From JAJVHZ01 sp041395385 (GTDB lineage: Bacteria; Pseudomonadota; Gammaproteobacteria; JAJPIJ01): a stretch of 64,000 nucleotides of DNA. Both the position numbers and the translations under genes were made by a program. Below the pieces are notes generated by a model, which saw only the letters and a program-made list of their open reading frames with translations, was not told where the DNA came from and searched no databases. How positions within the stretch are numbered: position 1 is the first letter of the stretch; each line of letters begins with the position of its first letter. The DNA lies in contig JAWLAN010000006.1 of assembly GCA_041395385.1 (NCBI GenBank), positions 372,001 to 436,000 on the forward strand, written 5' to 3'. Below, piece by piece: positions 44,265 to 53,094 of the stretch.

Positions 44265-46451
44265 TCATGACGCCAGACGATAGACGATATAGGCAGCCGC
44301 GTAGCCCAGCAGGGTCATATATACCCAGGCGAAGGCCGGCCAACGCCACGAATTGGTCTCGCGTCGTATGGTCGCGACGGTGGCGGCGCACTGCAGGCAG
44401 AAGGCGTAGAAGACCATCAATCCCAGGGCGACGGCCAGCGAGAACACCTTGCTGCCGTCGGGCCACTCGGAGGCGCGGATGCGCGCGACCAGGCCCGGAC
44501 TTTCCGCATCCACGTCGGCGCCGACGGCGTAGATCGTGCCGAGCACCGCGATGACCACCTCGCGGGCCGGGAAGGATGCCAGCACCGCGGCGGAGATCTT
44601 CCAATCCCAGCCCAGGGGGTGAAACACCGGGGCGACCGCACGGCCAATGTTTCCGAGCAGGCTCTCCTCCAGGTGCGTGGCCGCCTCACGATGGTCGATA
44701 TCGGCCGATGCCGCATCCAGATCCTCTCCGCTCAGGGTCTGCGCCGCCTGCGTCCGCTCCGCGGCGAAGCGCTGCGTGGTCGACTCCCAGTGCGGAAAGT
44801 ACGCCAGCGCCCAGACCACGATGGCGACGGTGAAGATGATCGTGCCCGCCCGCACCAGGAACATGCGCGCCCGCTCCCACATGCGATAGAGCACCGACTT
44901 CAGGTTCGGCAGCCTGTAGGGCGGCAATTCCATGAGGAACGGCGGCGTCGGTCCGCGCAACAGGGAGCGCTTCAGCAGGAACGCGGTCAGCACACCGCCG
45001 GCGATGCCGAGCAGGTAAAGGCCCAGCAGGACCAGACCCTGCAGATTCACCAGCCCCCCGAGATAGCTGCGGGTGGGCACGAAGGCGGAGATGAGCAGCG
45101 CATAGACGGGCAGACGCGCCGAGCAGGTCATGAACGGCGCCGCCAGGATGGTCGCGAGTCGGTCGCGCGGGTCAGCGATGACGCGCGTGCCCATGATGCC
45201 GGGCACCGCGCACGCGAAGCTCGAAAGCATGGGAATGAACGACTGGCCCGACAGACCGCACCAGCGCATCAGGCGATCCATGAGGAAGGCCGCGCGCGCC
45301 ATGTAACCGCTGTCCTCCAGGAAGATGATGAAGGCGAACAGGATGAGGATCTGCGGCAGGAATACGACCACGCTGCCCACGCCGGCGACGACACCGTCGG
45401 CCACCAGGCTGGCGATGGCGCCCGCCGGCAGAGTCGCCTTGATCCAGTCGCTGGTTGCCGCGGCGGCACCGTCGATCAGATCCATCAGCGGCGCGGCCCA
45501 TGCGAACACCGACTGGAAGACCGCGGCCATCAGCAGCAGGAACAGGAGCGTCCCCAGCACCGGGTGACCGACCGCCCGATCGATGCGATCCGAGGTCGTC
45601 GCGCGCGCCGCGCCGCGGGTCTCCACCGCATCCACCGCCTGGTTGATCCACAGGTAGCGCGCGCGCGCGTCGAGCGCGGCCAGCGGTCCGGCGGCGCCGA
45701 GCTCGGCGCGCACTCGCGCCAGCGCCGACTTCGCCGCGGCTCCGAAGCGCTGGTGCAGCCGCGTCTCAGCGTATCCGCCCTCATCGATCAGGGCGCGCTC
45801 GACCTCGTAAGGGTCCAGCGGCTCCCCGGCCGGCGCGAGTTCGCGTGCCAGCGCCGCGGCCGAGTTCCGGATCGTGGTGGAGAAGGACACGAACGGCACC
45901 GGGTTGTTTTTCAGGACCTCGGCCAGGGCGGCCTTCAGCGCGTCGATGCCTTTGGCCCTGGACGCCACCAGCGGCACCACCGGGCAGCTGAGCCGCTCCG
46001 CCAGTTTCCCGGCCTCTATGTGTATCCCGCGCGATTCGGCCAGATCAACCATGTTGAGCGCCACCACGACCGGGATGCCGAGCTCCAGCACCTGGCTGGC
46101 GATGTAGAGGTTGCGCCGCAGATTGGAGGCGTCGACCACCACGACGATCGCGTCGGGCCGGCCGAGATCGCCGATGCGACCGAGCAGAACGTCCACCGCG
46201 ACCATCTCATCGGGCGAGTGCGCGCTCAGCGAGTAGGTGCCGGGGAGATCCACGAGCTGCACGCGCCGCCCGTCCAGCGTCGTCTCACCTACGTGGCTCT
46301 CGACCGTGACCCCGGGGTAATTGCCGACCTTCTGCCGCAACCCCGTCAGCAGATTGAACAGCGTGCTCTTGCCGGTGTTGGGATTGCCGATGGTGACGAT
46401 GAGCGGCAGCCGCTCCTCGTCGATGCCGAGCTCAACGCTGGTCGCGCTCAC
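44265..46451 (-). CDS. feoB: ferrous iron transporter FeoB
   Basis: 728 residues. It imports Fe2+ across the inner membrane. The N-terminal G domain has G1 GNPNTGKSTLFN, G3 DLPGTYSL and G4 ALNMVDLA, followed by the GDI-like helical domain and a membrane part with Gate motifs including SCSARLPVYALL and the second half FPAREVVIAVLGT. The length is close to the usual 750-770. The start ATG overlaps feoA by 4 bases. A Fur-box-like site at 47029 precedes the locus. Confidence 0.97.
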   Translation of the reverse strand: MSATSVELGIDEERLPLIVTIGNPNTGKSTLFNLLTGLRQKVGNYPGVTVESHVGETTLDGRRVQLVDLPGTYSLSAHSPDEMVAVDVLLGRIGDLGRPDAIVVVVDASNLRRNLYIASQVLELGIPVVVALNMVDLAESRGIHIEAGKLAERLSCPVVPLVASRAKGIDALKAALAEVLKNNPVPFVSFSTTIRNSAAALARELAPAGEPLDPYEVERALIDEGGYAETRLHQRFGAAAKSALARVRAELGAAGPLAALDARARYLWINQAVDAVETRGAARATTSDRIDRAVGHPVLGTLLFLLLMAAVFQSVFAWAAPLMDLIDGAAAATSDWIKATLPAGAIASLVADGVVAGVGSVVVFLPQILILFAFIIFLEDSGYMARAAFLMDRLMRWCGLSGQSFIPMLSSFACAVPGIMGTRVIADPRDRLATILAAPFMTCSARLPVYALLISAFVPTRSYLGGLVNLQGLVLLGLYLLGIAGGVLTAFLLKRSLLRGPTPPFLMELPPYRLPNLKSVLYRMWERARMFLVRAGTIIFTVAIVVWALAYFPHWESTTQRFAAERTQAAQTLSGEDLDAASADIDHREAATHLEESLLGNIGRAVAPVFHPLGWDWKISAAVLASFPAREVVIAVLGTIYAVGADVDAESPGLVARIRASEWPDGSKVFSLAVALGLMVFYAFCLQCAATVATIRRETNSWRWPAFAWVYMTLLGYAAAYIVYRLAS

Positions 46452-46723
46452 GGGAGGGCCTCGACCTGCACGAAGCGCGCCTCGTCGCGGCGCAACGACA
46501 GCGCGTAACCGAGCAGGCGGAACTCGATCGGATCACCTGCCGGAGCGCGTCGGATGCACTCGACCTCGGTGCCTTCGAGAAGACCGAGCTGCATCAGGCG
46601 CTGCAGCAGGCCGGCGGGCGCCGTCAGTGCCGTCACTCGCCCGCGATGACTGGGCTGGAGCTGATCGAGGGTCAAGCTCGCCGCAACCTGTCGCGCAGTC
46701 CGTGCTTCAGGCGCCGCCACCAC
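46448..46723 (-). CDS. feoA: ferrous iron transport protein A
   Basis: 91 residues, SH3-like FeoA domain: LDQLQPSHRGRVTALTAP, RLMQLGLLEGTEVECIRRAP and DPIEFRLLGYALSLRRDEA. It assists FeoB. Its end overlaps the feoB start by 4 bases, so translation is coupled. A second FeoA-domain gene overlaps its 5' end by 52 bases. Confidence 0.93.
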   Translation of the reverse strand: MVAAPEARTARQVAASLTLDQLQPSHRGRVTALTAPAGLLQRLMQLGLLEGTEVECIRRAPAGDPIEFRLLGYALSLRRDEARFVQVEALP

Positions 46724-46974
46724 GTATGTGCCGTGACGCCCGCCAGAGGGGCGACCTCGATATACTCCGCCTCGTCGCCGTCGATGGCCCAGCGGCTCTC
46801 ATCCAGCGCCACGACGACCGGGTCGCCGTGGTGCAGCAACATCAGATGCGCGCCGGGCACGATGCCGCGCGAAAGGTATTTCTGGCGAACCGCCGGCACC
46901 CGATGGCTGAGCGCGGTGACGATGGCGCACTGGCCGGTCTTCAATGCCCGCAGACTGATCACGTCTAGACTCAT
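46672..46974 (-). CDS. second FeoA-domain protein
   Basis: 100 residues from ATG 46974. The FeoA fold is visible: LRALKTGQCAIVTAL, KYLSRGIVPGAHLMLLHHGD and VALDESRWAIDGDEAEYIEV. The tail is basic (WWRRLKHGLRDRLRRA). It is first in the feoA2-feoA-feoB-Cys-rich operon and overlaps feoA by 52 bases. Tandem FeoA proteins occur in other gammaproteobacteria and may form a heteromer with FeoB. The frame upstream to 47028 lies over the promoter. Confidence 0.82.
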   Translation of the reverse strand: MSLDVISLRALKTGQCAIVTALSHRVPAVRQKYLSRGIVPGAHLMLLHHGDPVVVALDESRWAIDGDEAEYIEVAPLAGVTAHTWWRRLKHGLRDRLRRA

Positions 46975-47028
46975 GGCGGCTTGGCGGGGTGGGGTCTGTC
47001 TTCCGGATGATTGCCTATTCGACAGCAC

Positions 47029-47043
47029 GAATGATAATGATTC
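47029..47043. promoter_or_regulatory. Fur-box-like operator before feo
   Basis: GAATGATAATGATTC is an imperfect palindrome with the ATGATAATGAT core of Fur hexamer arrays. It is 55 bp upstream of the first feo start codon. Iron repression of the feo operon fits. Confidence 0.65.
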
Positions 47044-47122
47044 CCACTAATCCCGTAAATGGATGCGGATCAAATTCCTGCACGACGGCCCCAGGGGGCG
47101 GATTTCGAAAGCGGTTGGTCGG

Positions 47123-47989
47123 TCAGGCCCGGAGGCGGTAGACCACACCGCGGGGACAGCGAACCATGTCGAACTCCTGGGAGTAGCTCGCCAGCGGCTC
47201 GGAGCCGCCCAGGAACAAATACCCTTTTGGTTTCAGGGCCTTGGCGATGCGGGCGAGGATGTCGCGCTTGTTGTCGTTGGAGAAGTAGATGAGCACGTTG
47301 CGGCAGAAGACGACGTCGAAGGGCCCCAGCATGGAGAAGTTCTGCAACAGGTTGCACTCCCGAAAGTCCACCCGGGCCTTCAGCTCGTCCCGCACGCGCA
47401 GCTTGGCGCCGTCCCTGGTGAAAAATCGGCTCCGACGCTCGGCGGACAGGCCACGATTGATCTCCAGTTCGTCGTAGACGCCCTCGCGCGCCTGCCTGAG
47501 CACGCTGGGGGCGATATCCGTGCCGAGTATCTGGACTCCTGCGCTCAGTGTGCCCGGTCGTGCCTGCTGATACTCACTCACCGTCATGCTGATGGAATAG
47601 GCCTCCTGTCCGGACGAGGAGGCCGCCGACCAGATGCGCATGGGCAACCCCCGCGGCCCGCCGATCTCGGGGAAGATCGTGTCTTTCAGGATCTCGAAGG
47701 GATATTCATCTCGAAACCACAGCGTCTCGTTCGTGGTCATGGCGTCGATGACCCGCACCTTGAGGCTGGCCGAGGCGCTGCGATCGAGCATGTTCAGCAG
47801 GGCGCCGAGCGTGGGCGCGTTGACCTCCTCCATGATGCGGCTCAGGCGGCTGCGGATCAGATAGCCCTTGTTCGCGCCGAGAGTAATGCCGCTGGCGGAC
47901 TCGAGGTACCTGCAGAAGCGCTCGTAGTCCTCGGTGGAGATCTCCATCCGGGTGCTGCCGATCGCGCTTGCGCTTGTCTGTATCGCCAA
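47123..47989 (-). CDS. cheR: chemotaxis protein methyltransferase CheR
   Basis: 288 residues. It methylates MCP glutamates with SAM. The N-terminal helical domain (DYERFCRYLESASGITLGANK, LIRSRLSRIMEE) is followed by the SAM domain with MTTNETLWFRDEYPFEIL, IWSAASSSGQEAYSISMT and GPFDVVFCRNVLIYFSND. An internal ATG at residue 15 is an alternative start. It lies downstream of cheV, as in Vibrio and Pseudomonas flagellar clusters. Confidence 0.95.
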   Translation of the reverse strand: MAIQTSASAIGSTRMEISTEDYERFCRYLESASGITLGANKGYLIRSRLSRIMEEVNAPTLGALLNMLDRSASASLKVRVIDAMTTNETLWFRDEYPFEILKDTIFPEIGGPRGLPMRIWSAASSSGQEAYSISMTVSEYQQARPGTLSAGVQILGTDIAPSVLRQAREGVYDELEINRGLSAERRSRFFTRDGAKLRVRDELKARVDFRECNLLQNFSMLGPFDVVFCRNVLIYFSNDNKRDILARIAKALKPKGYLFLGGSEPLASYSQEFDMVRCPRGVVYRLRA

Positions 47990-48072
47990 GGTTCTCCCCT
48001 TCTACCTGTCAGCCCGCCGGGGCTTGTTCGTGGACCGCGCCCGCACCGGCCGCCGCCAACGCCCCTGGCGGG

Positions 48073-49023
48073 TCATGCCGCGCGCCTGGCTCCGAGTTCG
48101 TTGAGTCGCTCGAGCACCATCCTGGCCAGGTCGTCCGGGTCGAACTTCGCGCACAGGCGATCGGCCTTCACGCGCTTGGCCATCGACTCGTTGAAGGTGC
48201 CGCTCAGCGAGGTGTGCAGGCAGACATAGAGGTTCTGCAGCTGCGGGTGGTTCTTGATGCTGGTGGCCAGCGTGTAGCCGTCCATCTCGGGCATCTCCAC
48301 GTCGGAGATGACCATCGCGATCTTCTGATCGACGGGACGGTCGTCCTTGGCGCACTCCTCCAGGAGCATCTCCCAGGCGATGCGGCCGTTCTCGGCGACC
48401 GTGTAGGGCACGCCGGTCTGGTCCAGCACGCGGGTGATCTGCTTGCGGGCCATTGCCGAATCGTCAGCGACGAAGATCCGCATGGCGGCCTCGCCCACCG
48501 ACGCGCCGGCCGCCGCCTCGGAGAGCTCTTTCGAGACGTCCACCTTCAAGCCTATGACCTCGCTCAGCACCTTTTCGACGTCGATGATCTCGACCAGCTC
48601 GTTGTCGACCTGGGTGACCGCCGTGAGATAGTTTCCGTGGCCGATCCCGGTCGGCGGCGGCTTCACTTCCTCCCAGTTCTTGTTGACGATGCGATCGACG
48701 CTGCCGACCAGGAAGCCCAGGACCCGGCGGTTGTACTCGGCGACGATGACGAAATTGTCCTGCGCGTTGTGCAGCGGACGGCGGCCGATTGCGGCGCTCA
48801 GATCCATCACGGTGATGGTCTGTCCGCGCATGTTGGCGATCCCGGTCACCACGGGGCTCGAATGCGGCATGCGGGTCAGCGGCGGGCACTTGATCACCTC
48901 GCGCACCTTGAAGACGTTGATCCCGAATCGCTGCTTGCCGCCCAGCTTGAACAACAACAGCTCGAACTTGTTGCGGCCGACCAGTTGCGTCAGACGATTG
49001 ACGCCGTCCATCACGCTTGCCAT
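48073..49023 (-). CDS. cheV: chemotaxis coupling protein CheV
   Basis: 316 residues: an N-terminal CheW domain (LLLFKLGGKQRFGINVFKVR, GIANMRGQTITVMDLSAAIG) and a C-terminal receiver (about 180-310) with FVADDSAMARKQI, phospho-aspartate in VISDVEMPEMDG and HTSLSG. The final receiver lysine position reads KADRLCAKFDP. It links receptors to CheA and may act as a phosphate sink. A sigma-28-like promoter lies upstream. Confidence 0.95.
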   Translation of the reverse strand: MASVMDGVNRLTQLVGRNKFELLLFKLGGKQRFGINVFKVREVIKCPPLTRMPHSSPVVTGIANMRGQTITVMDLSAAIGRRPLHNAQDNFVIVAEYNRRVLGFLVGSVDRIVNKNWEEVKPPPTGIGHGNYLTAVTQVDNELVEIIDVEKVLSEVIGLKVDVSKELSEAAAGASVGEAAMRIFVADDSAMARKQITRVLDQTGVPYTVAENGRIAWEMLLEECAKDDRPVDQKIAMVISDVEMPEMDGYTLATSIKNHPQLQNLYVCLHTSLSGTFNESMAKRVKADRLCAKFDPDDLARMVLERLNELGARRAA

Positions 49024-49082
49024 GTAGGAATTCCCCCTTCGTTGCCCCGCGCGCTCAGCACGGATTACGACTGCCTCGGGCT

Positions 49083-49110
49083 TTATCGACGGATGGACGG
49101 GAAAGCTTTA
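49083..49110 (-). promoter_or_regulatory. sigma-28-like promoter for cheV
   Basis: On the minus strand TAAAGCTT (49110-49103) and GTCGATAA (49090-49083) are 12 bases apart, close to the FliA pattern TAAAGTTT-N11-GCCGATAA. It sits about 60 bp upstream of cheV. Confidence 0.6.
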
Positions 49111-49162
49111 GGCACCACGCGTTGCCGGGGGCCAAGGCACGCAACTTGCTTTTTCCCCGTCC

Positions 49163-49897
49163 ATGAGAGTCTACCGGTCCCCGCTTCGAACCCGCCTGAT
49201 CGCGCTGCTGGCGGTTGCAGTTTTCCTGCCGATGCCGGCCCTTGCCCAACAACAGGCGGTGCAGCCGCTGGAGTCGGTCAGGGCGGCGGCGCAGCAGGCC
49301 GCCGAACAGTCGATGCTGGCGGGGATCGACGCCGAGGCCGGGGCGTCGATCGTCGTTGGCCAGCTCGACCCGCGCCTGCGGTTGCCGGCCTGCGACACGC
49401 CGCTGGAGGGTTTCCTGCCCGGAAGCATGCAGGGACGCTCCAACGTGACGGTCGGCGTTCGCTGCCCCGGGGCGACACCGTGGACGGTCTACGTTCCGGT
49501 CCGCGTCTCGGCGCCGCGGCCGGTCGTCGTCCTGACCCGCCCGGTACCGCGCGGCGCGGCACTCACCGCCCAGGACATCGACGTCGAGTTGCGCGAGGTG
49601 GGCGGTCTCGGATCCGGGTATTTCGAGGACCCGGCCGCGGTGCTCGGCAAGATGCTCACCCGCCCCGGGTCACCGGGCCAGGTGGTCGTGCCGACCCTGG
49701 TCACGGGGGCGGTCGCCGTGAAGCGCGGACAGCAGGTGACGCTGACGGCCAACAGCGGCGGTATCCTGGTGCGCATGGAAGGCACCGCCCTGGCCGACGG
49801 CAGCATCGGTGACCGATTGAAAGTGAAGAACAATTCCTCCGCCCGCGTGGTCGAAGGCACGGTGCTCTCGGACGGCTCCGTCGAGATCGGGTTGTGA
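49163..49897 (+). CDS. flgA: flagellar P-ring assembly chaperone FlgA
   Basis: 244 residues, exported: signal peptide 1-28 (LIALLAVAVFLPMPALAQ). The SAF-type domain in the C-terminal half shows VLTRPVPRGAALTAQDID, MLTRPGSPGQVVVPTLV and VKRGQQVTLTANSGGI. It ends GTVLSDGSVEIGL. FlgA helps the P-ring assemble around the rod in the periplasm. It is divergent from cheV and precedes flgM. Confidence 0.95.
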   Translation: MRVYRSPLRTRLIALLAVAVFLPMPALAQQQAVQPLESVRAAAQQAAEQSMLAGIDAEAGASIVVGQLDPRLRLPACDTPLEGFLPGSMQGRSNVTVGVRCPGATPWTVYVPVRVSAPRPVVVLTRPVPRGAALTAQDIDVELREVGGLGSGYFEDPAAVLGKMLTRPGSPGQVVVPTLVTGAVAVKRGQQVTLTANSGGILVRMEGTALADGSIGDRLKVKNNSSARVVEGTVLSDGSVEIGL

Positions 49898-49924
49898 TTG
49901 AATGGCGGTTCCTCGAGGGTGGCC

Positions 49925-49951
49925 TAAAGTTCGAGGGCAGTTTGCCGCTAC
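49925..49951 (+). promoter_or_regulatory. sigma-28 promoter for flgM
   Basis: TAAAGTTC (49925-49932), an 11-base spacer and GCCGCTAC (49944-49951) closely match the FliA consensus. It is 31 bp upstream of flgM, so flgM-flgN can be read as late flagellar genes. Confidence 0.75.
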
Positions 49952-49982
49952 CCGGGATGAACAGAAATTGGAGTAAGAGACC

Positions 49983-50309
49983 ATGGTTACAGAGGTCAAA
50001 GGTACAACGAGCGGAGTAGTCAGCCCGACCACCCAGCGCCCCGCCACGGCGGAGGTCGCGGGTGTCGTCACGCCGGGCAAGCCGGGGGCGGTCAGTGGCG
50101 AGAACGTCTCGCTGACCAGGACCGCCGCCGAGATGCGCGACCTCGAACAGGCCGTACGCAGCGCCCCGGACGTGGACATCGAACGTGTCAACCGGCTGCG
50201 CCAGGCCATCGCCGAAGGCAACTACCAGGTCGACGACGAGAAGCTCGCGCAGAACCTCCTGCGCCACGAGATGATGATGATCTCCGGTGGCGAGGTCGGC
50301 AAGAAATGA
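49983..50309 (+). CDS. flgM: anti-sigma-28 factor FlgM
   Basis: 108 residues. It binds FliA (sigma-28) until it is exported through the finished hook. The disordered N-terminal half is rich in T, G, V and P; the C-terminal helices hold the binding part: MRDLEQAVRSAPDVDIERVN and RLRQAIAEGNYQVDDEKLAQ. It overlaps flgN by 4 bases (ATGA). Confidence 0.93.
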   Translation: MVTEVKGTTSGVVSPTTQRPATAEVAGVVTPGKPGAVSGENVSLTRTAAEMRDLEQAVRSAPDVDIERVNRLRQAIAEGNYQVDDEKLAQNLLRHEMMMISGGEVGKK

Positions 50310-50770
50310 GGCCAGCCCAGCAGCGCCTGCTCGAGATCACCGCCGCCCACATCCGTTTGTTGACGGAGCTAGATCAGGTCCTGCAGGGGGAGACCGAGGC
50401 GCTGGGCAGCCGCAACATCAACAATCTGCAGGCGGCCACGGATCGCAAGAACGATCTGCTGGGACAGCTGGAAGGCATGGGCAAGGAGTTCACCCGCCTG
50501 TGCGAAGAGGCCGGCGTGCAGCCGAACCGCGACGGACTCGTCGGCGCCGAGGTCACCGCGGTCATGGCCGATGCCTGGTCGCGGATGTGCCGGCTGCTGG
50601 AACGCTGCGAGGAGCGCAATCGCATCAACGGCGTGACGATCAACGCCAGCCGCAATTTCGCCGAGAACCTGCTGGCCCTGCTGCAGGGCGGCCAGGGGCG
50701 CGCGAAGACCTACGGGCGCACCGGCAACCTGTATCGGGACGGCCAGGCCAAGGCACTGGGCAGCGCCTGA
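50306..50770 (+). CDS. flgN: flagellar export chaperone FlgN
   Basis: 154 residues, helical, FlgN family: LLEITAAHIRLLTELDQVLQ, ALGSRNINNLQAATDRKNDL and RNRINGVTINASRNFAENLL. It guards the hook-associated proteins FlgK and FlgL before export. Coupled to flgM by a 4-base overlap. Confidence 0.92.
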   Translation: MRPAQQRLLEITAAHIRLLTELDQVLQGETEALGSRNINNLQAATDRKNDLLGQLEGMGKEFTRLCEEAGVQPNRDGLVGAEVTAVMADAWSRMCRLLERCEERNRINGVTINASRNFAENLLALLQGGQGRAKTYGRTGNLYRDGQAKALGSA

Positions 50771-50804
50771 TACCCCCGACGCGACACGACAGAGGAACGT
50801 CACC

Positions 50805-51584
50805 GTGGCGTTGTGGCCATTCTCCAGGGCGCAGGCGGCGCCCGCCCGGCGCGAAGAACGCGAACCCGTCATCAACCTGAGCAACCCGGACGCGATCACC
50901 CGTCCGGAGCAGATCGCCCGCATCCTCGAGCAGCTCTACGAGCAGCGTTGCCTGCTCGGCGTGAGCGTGGACGGCACCGACGACTACTACTCCAGCGCGG
51001 TCATCGAGGTGGTTCGCAACGAGGGCTACCTGGTCATCGACGAGCTCACGCCGCGCGCCGTCAACAAGTTCATCCAGCCCCAGCGCAGGCTCTCCGTGCG
51101 CGCCCGCATGAACAACGTGACCATCCGGTTCGAAACCGATGTGAGCGCCGTGGGTGAGGAAGGGGGCCTGCCCTACTACCAGCTGCGGTTCCCGCCGGTA
51201 CTCGACTACATACAGCGCCGCGAACACTACCGCGCGGGCGTGCCGATGGAGAAGCAGATACCCGTGCAGCTGGCGATGGCGAGCGGCACGCTGTACACGG
51301 CCGAATTGCGGGATATCTCGATGGGTGGTCTTAGCGCCCGCCTGCGCGGCGCGACGGCCTCGGAATTCGCCACCGGCAGCGAGATCCAGCACCTGGTCAT
51401 CACCCTGCCCTCCGGCGCGGGCATCCACGGCAGCGGAGTCATTTGTTATGCCGACGTGGTGCAGGTCTCGCGCGTCGCACGCTGCGGCGTGCGTTTCAGG
51501 CACGTGGACCGCAGCGACCAGCACGCCCTCGAGCAGTTCATCGCGCAGCTGGATCGCGAGATGAAACGCAAGCGGCTCACCTGA
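50805..51584 (+). CDS. ycgR: c-di-GMP-binding flagellar brake protein YcgR
   Basis: 259 residues: an N-terminal YcgR domain (about 35-135) and a PilZ domain (about 140-255) with the c-di-GMP motifs RREHYR and DISMGG. Bound to c-di-GMP it slows the motor. It lies 34 bp after flgN on the same strand and is probably the last gene of the flgM operon. It ends before tRNA-Ala. Confidence 0.92.
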   Translation: MALWPFSRAQAAPARREEREPVINLSNPDAITRPEQIARILEQLYEQRCLLGVSVDGTDDYYSSAVIEVVRNEGYLVIDELTPRAVNKFIQPQRRLSVRARMNNVTIRFETDVSAVGEEGGLPYYQLRFPPVLDYIQRREHYRAGVPMEKQIPVQLAMASGTLYTAELRDISMGGLSARLRGATASEFATGSEIQHLVITLPSGAGIHGSGVICYADVVQVSRVARCGVRFRHVDRSDQHALEQFIAQLDREMKRKRLT

Positions 51585-51712
51585 GCCGCGCACGGAAGCC
51601 CCGCCTCGCGGATCGCGCACATTGCGAACCAGGCGGCGGTTCAGGCCATCGCTGCAGACAGTCCATATTGGCGCGGCGGCCTTTGGCGGTTAAACTACGC
51701 GGCTCCTGACGT

Positions 51713-51789
<77 letters not shown>

Positions 51790-51802
51790 TCAAATCAGCA
51801 AG

Positions 51803-52873
51803 TTACAACTCCCCGCTTCTCTCTCCAATTTCAACGTGACCAGAACGTGACGCGACATTTTCCAGCATGGAAACTGCCGCTCTAACGTTCTCGGGAGCCA
51901 GGTGCGCATAGCGCTCCGTCATCCTGACTGTCGTGTGTCCAAGCAAGTCTTTTACCTCGGACAACGCGGCACCCGCTGAAACGAGCCACGAGCCGCACGT
52001 GTGCCGCAGATCGTGGATTCTGAAATCCTCGATGCCTGCTCGCCTACATGCAGTCGTGAAACTCCGTTTCACATCCTTGATGCGATCTCCGTTCGCATGA
52101 CTCAACACCCAAGGGCTGTCCGGACAATTCGCTTTCCGGAATGCCCTGCGCTGCTCCATAACAGCTCGAGCTACTGCATTCAGCGGAATTGAGCGGCGCC
52201 GCTGTGTCTTGGTGTGCCTGGCATCGAGGTAGAAGATCGACCTCTCCATATCCACCCGGCTCCACTCAAGCCCCAACAGCTCCTGCTTGCGACATCCCGT
52301 GTGCAGCGCCAGGCGGAGGAAATCGCCCAGGTGCGGCGCATTCACCTCTGCATCCGCCGCGGCCAGAAGCGACTGTGCCTCTGCTGGCGTCAACCGCCTG
52401 GTTCTGCCCTCCGGTTCCCGCAGCTTTCGCCCGGTCACCGGATTCGGAATGTCCCAATCCCACTCGCTCCGTGCGTAGTTGATAGCGGACGACAACAGGC
52501 ATAGCTCGCGGTTAATGGTGGCATTCGACACTTCCGATTGCCGCTGCGAGCAGTACGCCCGAATATCGACAGCCTTCAACTTGTTCAACTCCCGCCCTCT
52601 GTAAAACTCCGTCAAATGCCGCGCCGCGTCGATGTTACGCTGGTGACTGCGCTTCTCGGTGGTTGCCTTCAAGTACGCCACCATCAGTTCATCGTATGTG
52701 CGAGACGGCTGCTCGTCCCAGAGCCGAACCTTGTGCGCTTCTAGCTTCCATTTCGCCTCGAGCGCCTTTGCTTCCTTGCGATCGGTCGTTTCAGTAGAAC
52801 GTCTAACTCTCTTGCCGCTTCCATCGACGTAGGAAACCCACCACACGTCGCTGTCTTTGCGCTTGTATGGCAT
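51803..52873 (-). CDS. int: tyrosine-type site-specific integrase
   Basis: About 356 residues from ATG 52873 (MPYKRKDSDVWWVSYVDG). The N-terminal arm-binding and SAM-like domain (50-150) is followed by the catalytic domain: arginine in HTGCRKQELLGLEW, HDLRHTCGSWLVSAG with the second histidine-arginine set, LLGHTTVRMTERYAHLAPEN with the nucleophile tyrosine. The set R-H-R-H-Y is complete. It reads toward tRNA-Ala, ending 14 bp from attL. Its start lies inside the HTH gene upstream. Confidence 0.95.
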   Translation of the reverse strand: MPYKRKDSDVWWVSYVDGSGKRVRRSTETTDRKEAKALEAKWKLEAHKVRLWDEQPSRTYDELMVAYLKATTEKRSHQRNIDAARHLTEFYRGRELNKLKAVDIRAYCSQRQSEVSNATINRELCLLSSAINYARSEWDWDIPNPVTGRKLREPEGRTRRLTPAEAQSLLAAADAEVNAPHLGDFLRLALHTGCRKQELLGLEWSRVDMERSIFYLDARHTKTQRRRSIPLNAVARAVMEQRRAFRKANCPDSPWVLSHANGDRIKDVKRSFTTACRRAGIEDFRIHDLRHTCGSWLVSAGAALSEVKDLLGHTTVRMTERYAHLAPENVRAAVSMLENVASRSGHVEIGERSGEL

Positions 52874-53094
52874 GCGTCTATCTCCTCTTGACGCACGCCG
52901 AGCCCCGCGCAATTTCGATTATGAGCAGCCTCGACCTTCTTTGCCAACCATCCCTGCACCGACTCCACAGGGATCCGCCGACAACGCCCGACCCTGACCG
53001 AGACGAGCTCGCCCCGGTCCAGGAGACGGCGCACAGTGCGAATAGAAACATTGCCGAGCTGCCTTGCTGTTTCAGCCAATGACCAGAGCAGCAT
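52741..53094 (-). CDS. AlpA/excisionase-like HTH protein
   Basis: 117 residues. Residues 1-52 form a MerR-like winged helix (SLAETARQLGNVSIRTVRRL, RGELVSVRVGRCRRIPVE, SVQGWLAKK) as in excisionases and AlpA regulators. The basic tail (RKQRRSRRNGS) overlaps the integrase reading frame by 133 bases and could be dispensable. It starts 1 base into the stop region of the Rep gene. A role in excision or in control of int is likely. Confidence 0.8.
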   Translation of the reverse strand: MLLWSLAETARQLGNVSIRTVRRLLDRGELVSVRVGRCRRIPVESVQGWLAKKVEAAHNRNCAGLGVRQEEIDACHTSAKTATCGGFPTSMEAARELDVLLKRPIARKQRRSRRNGS

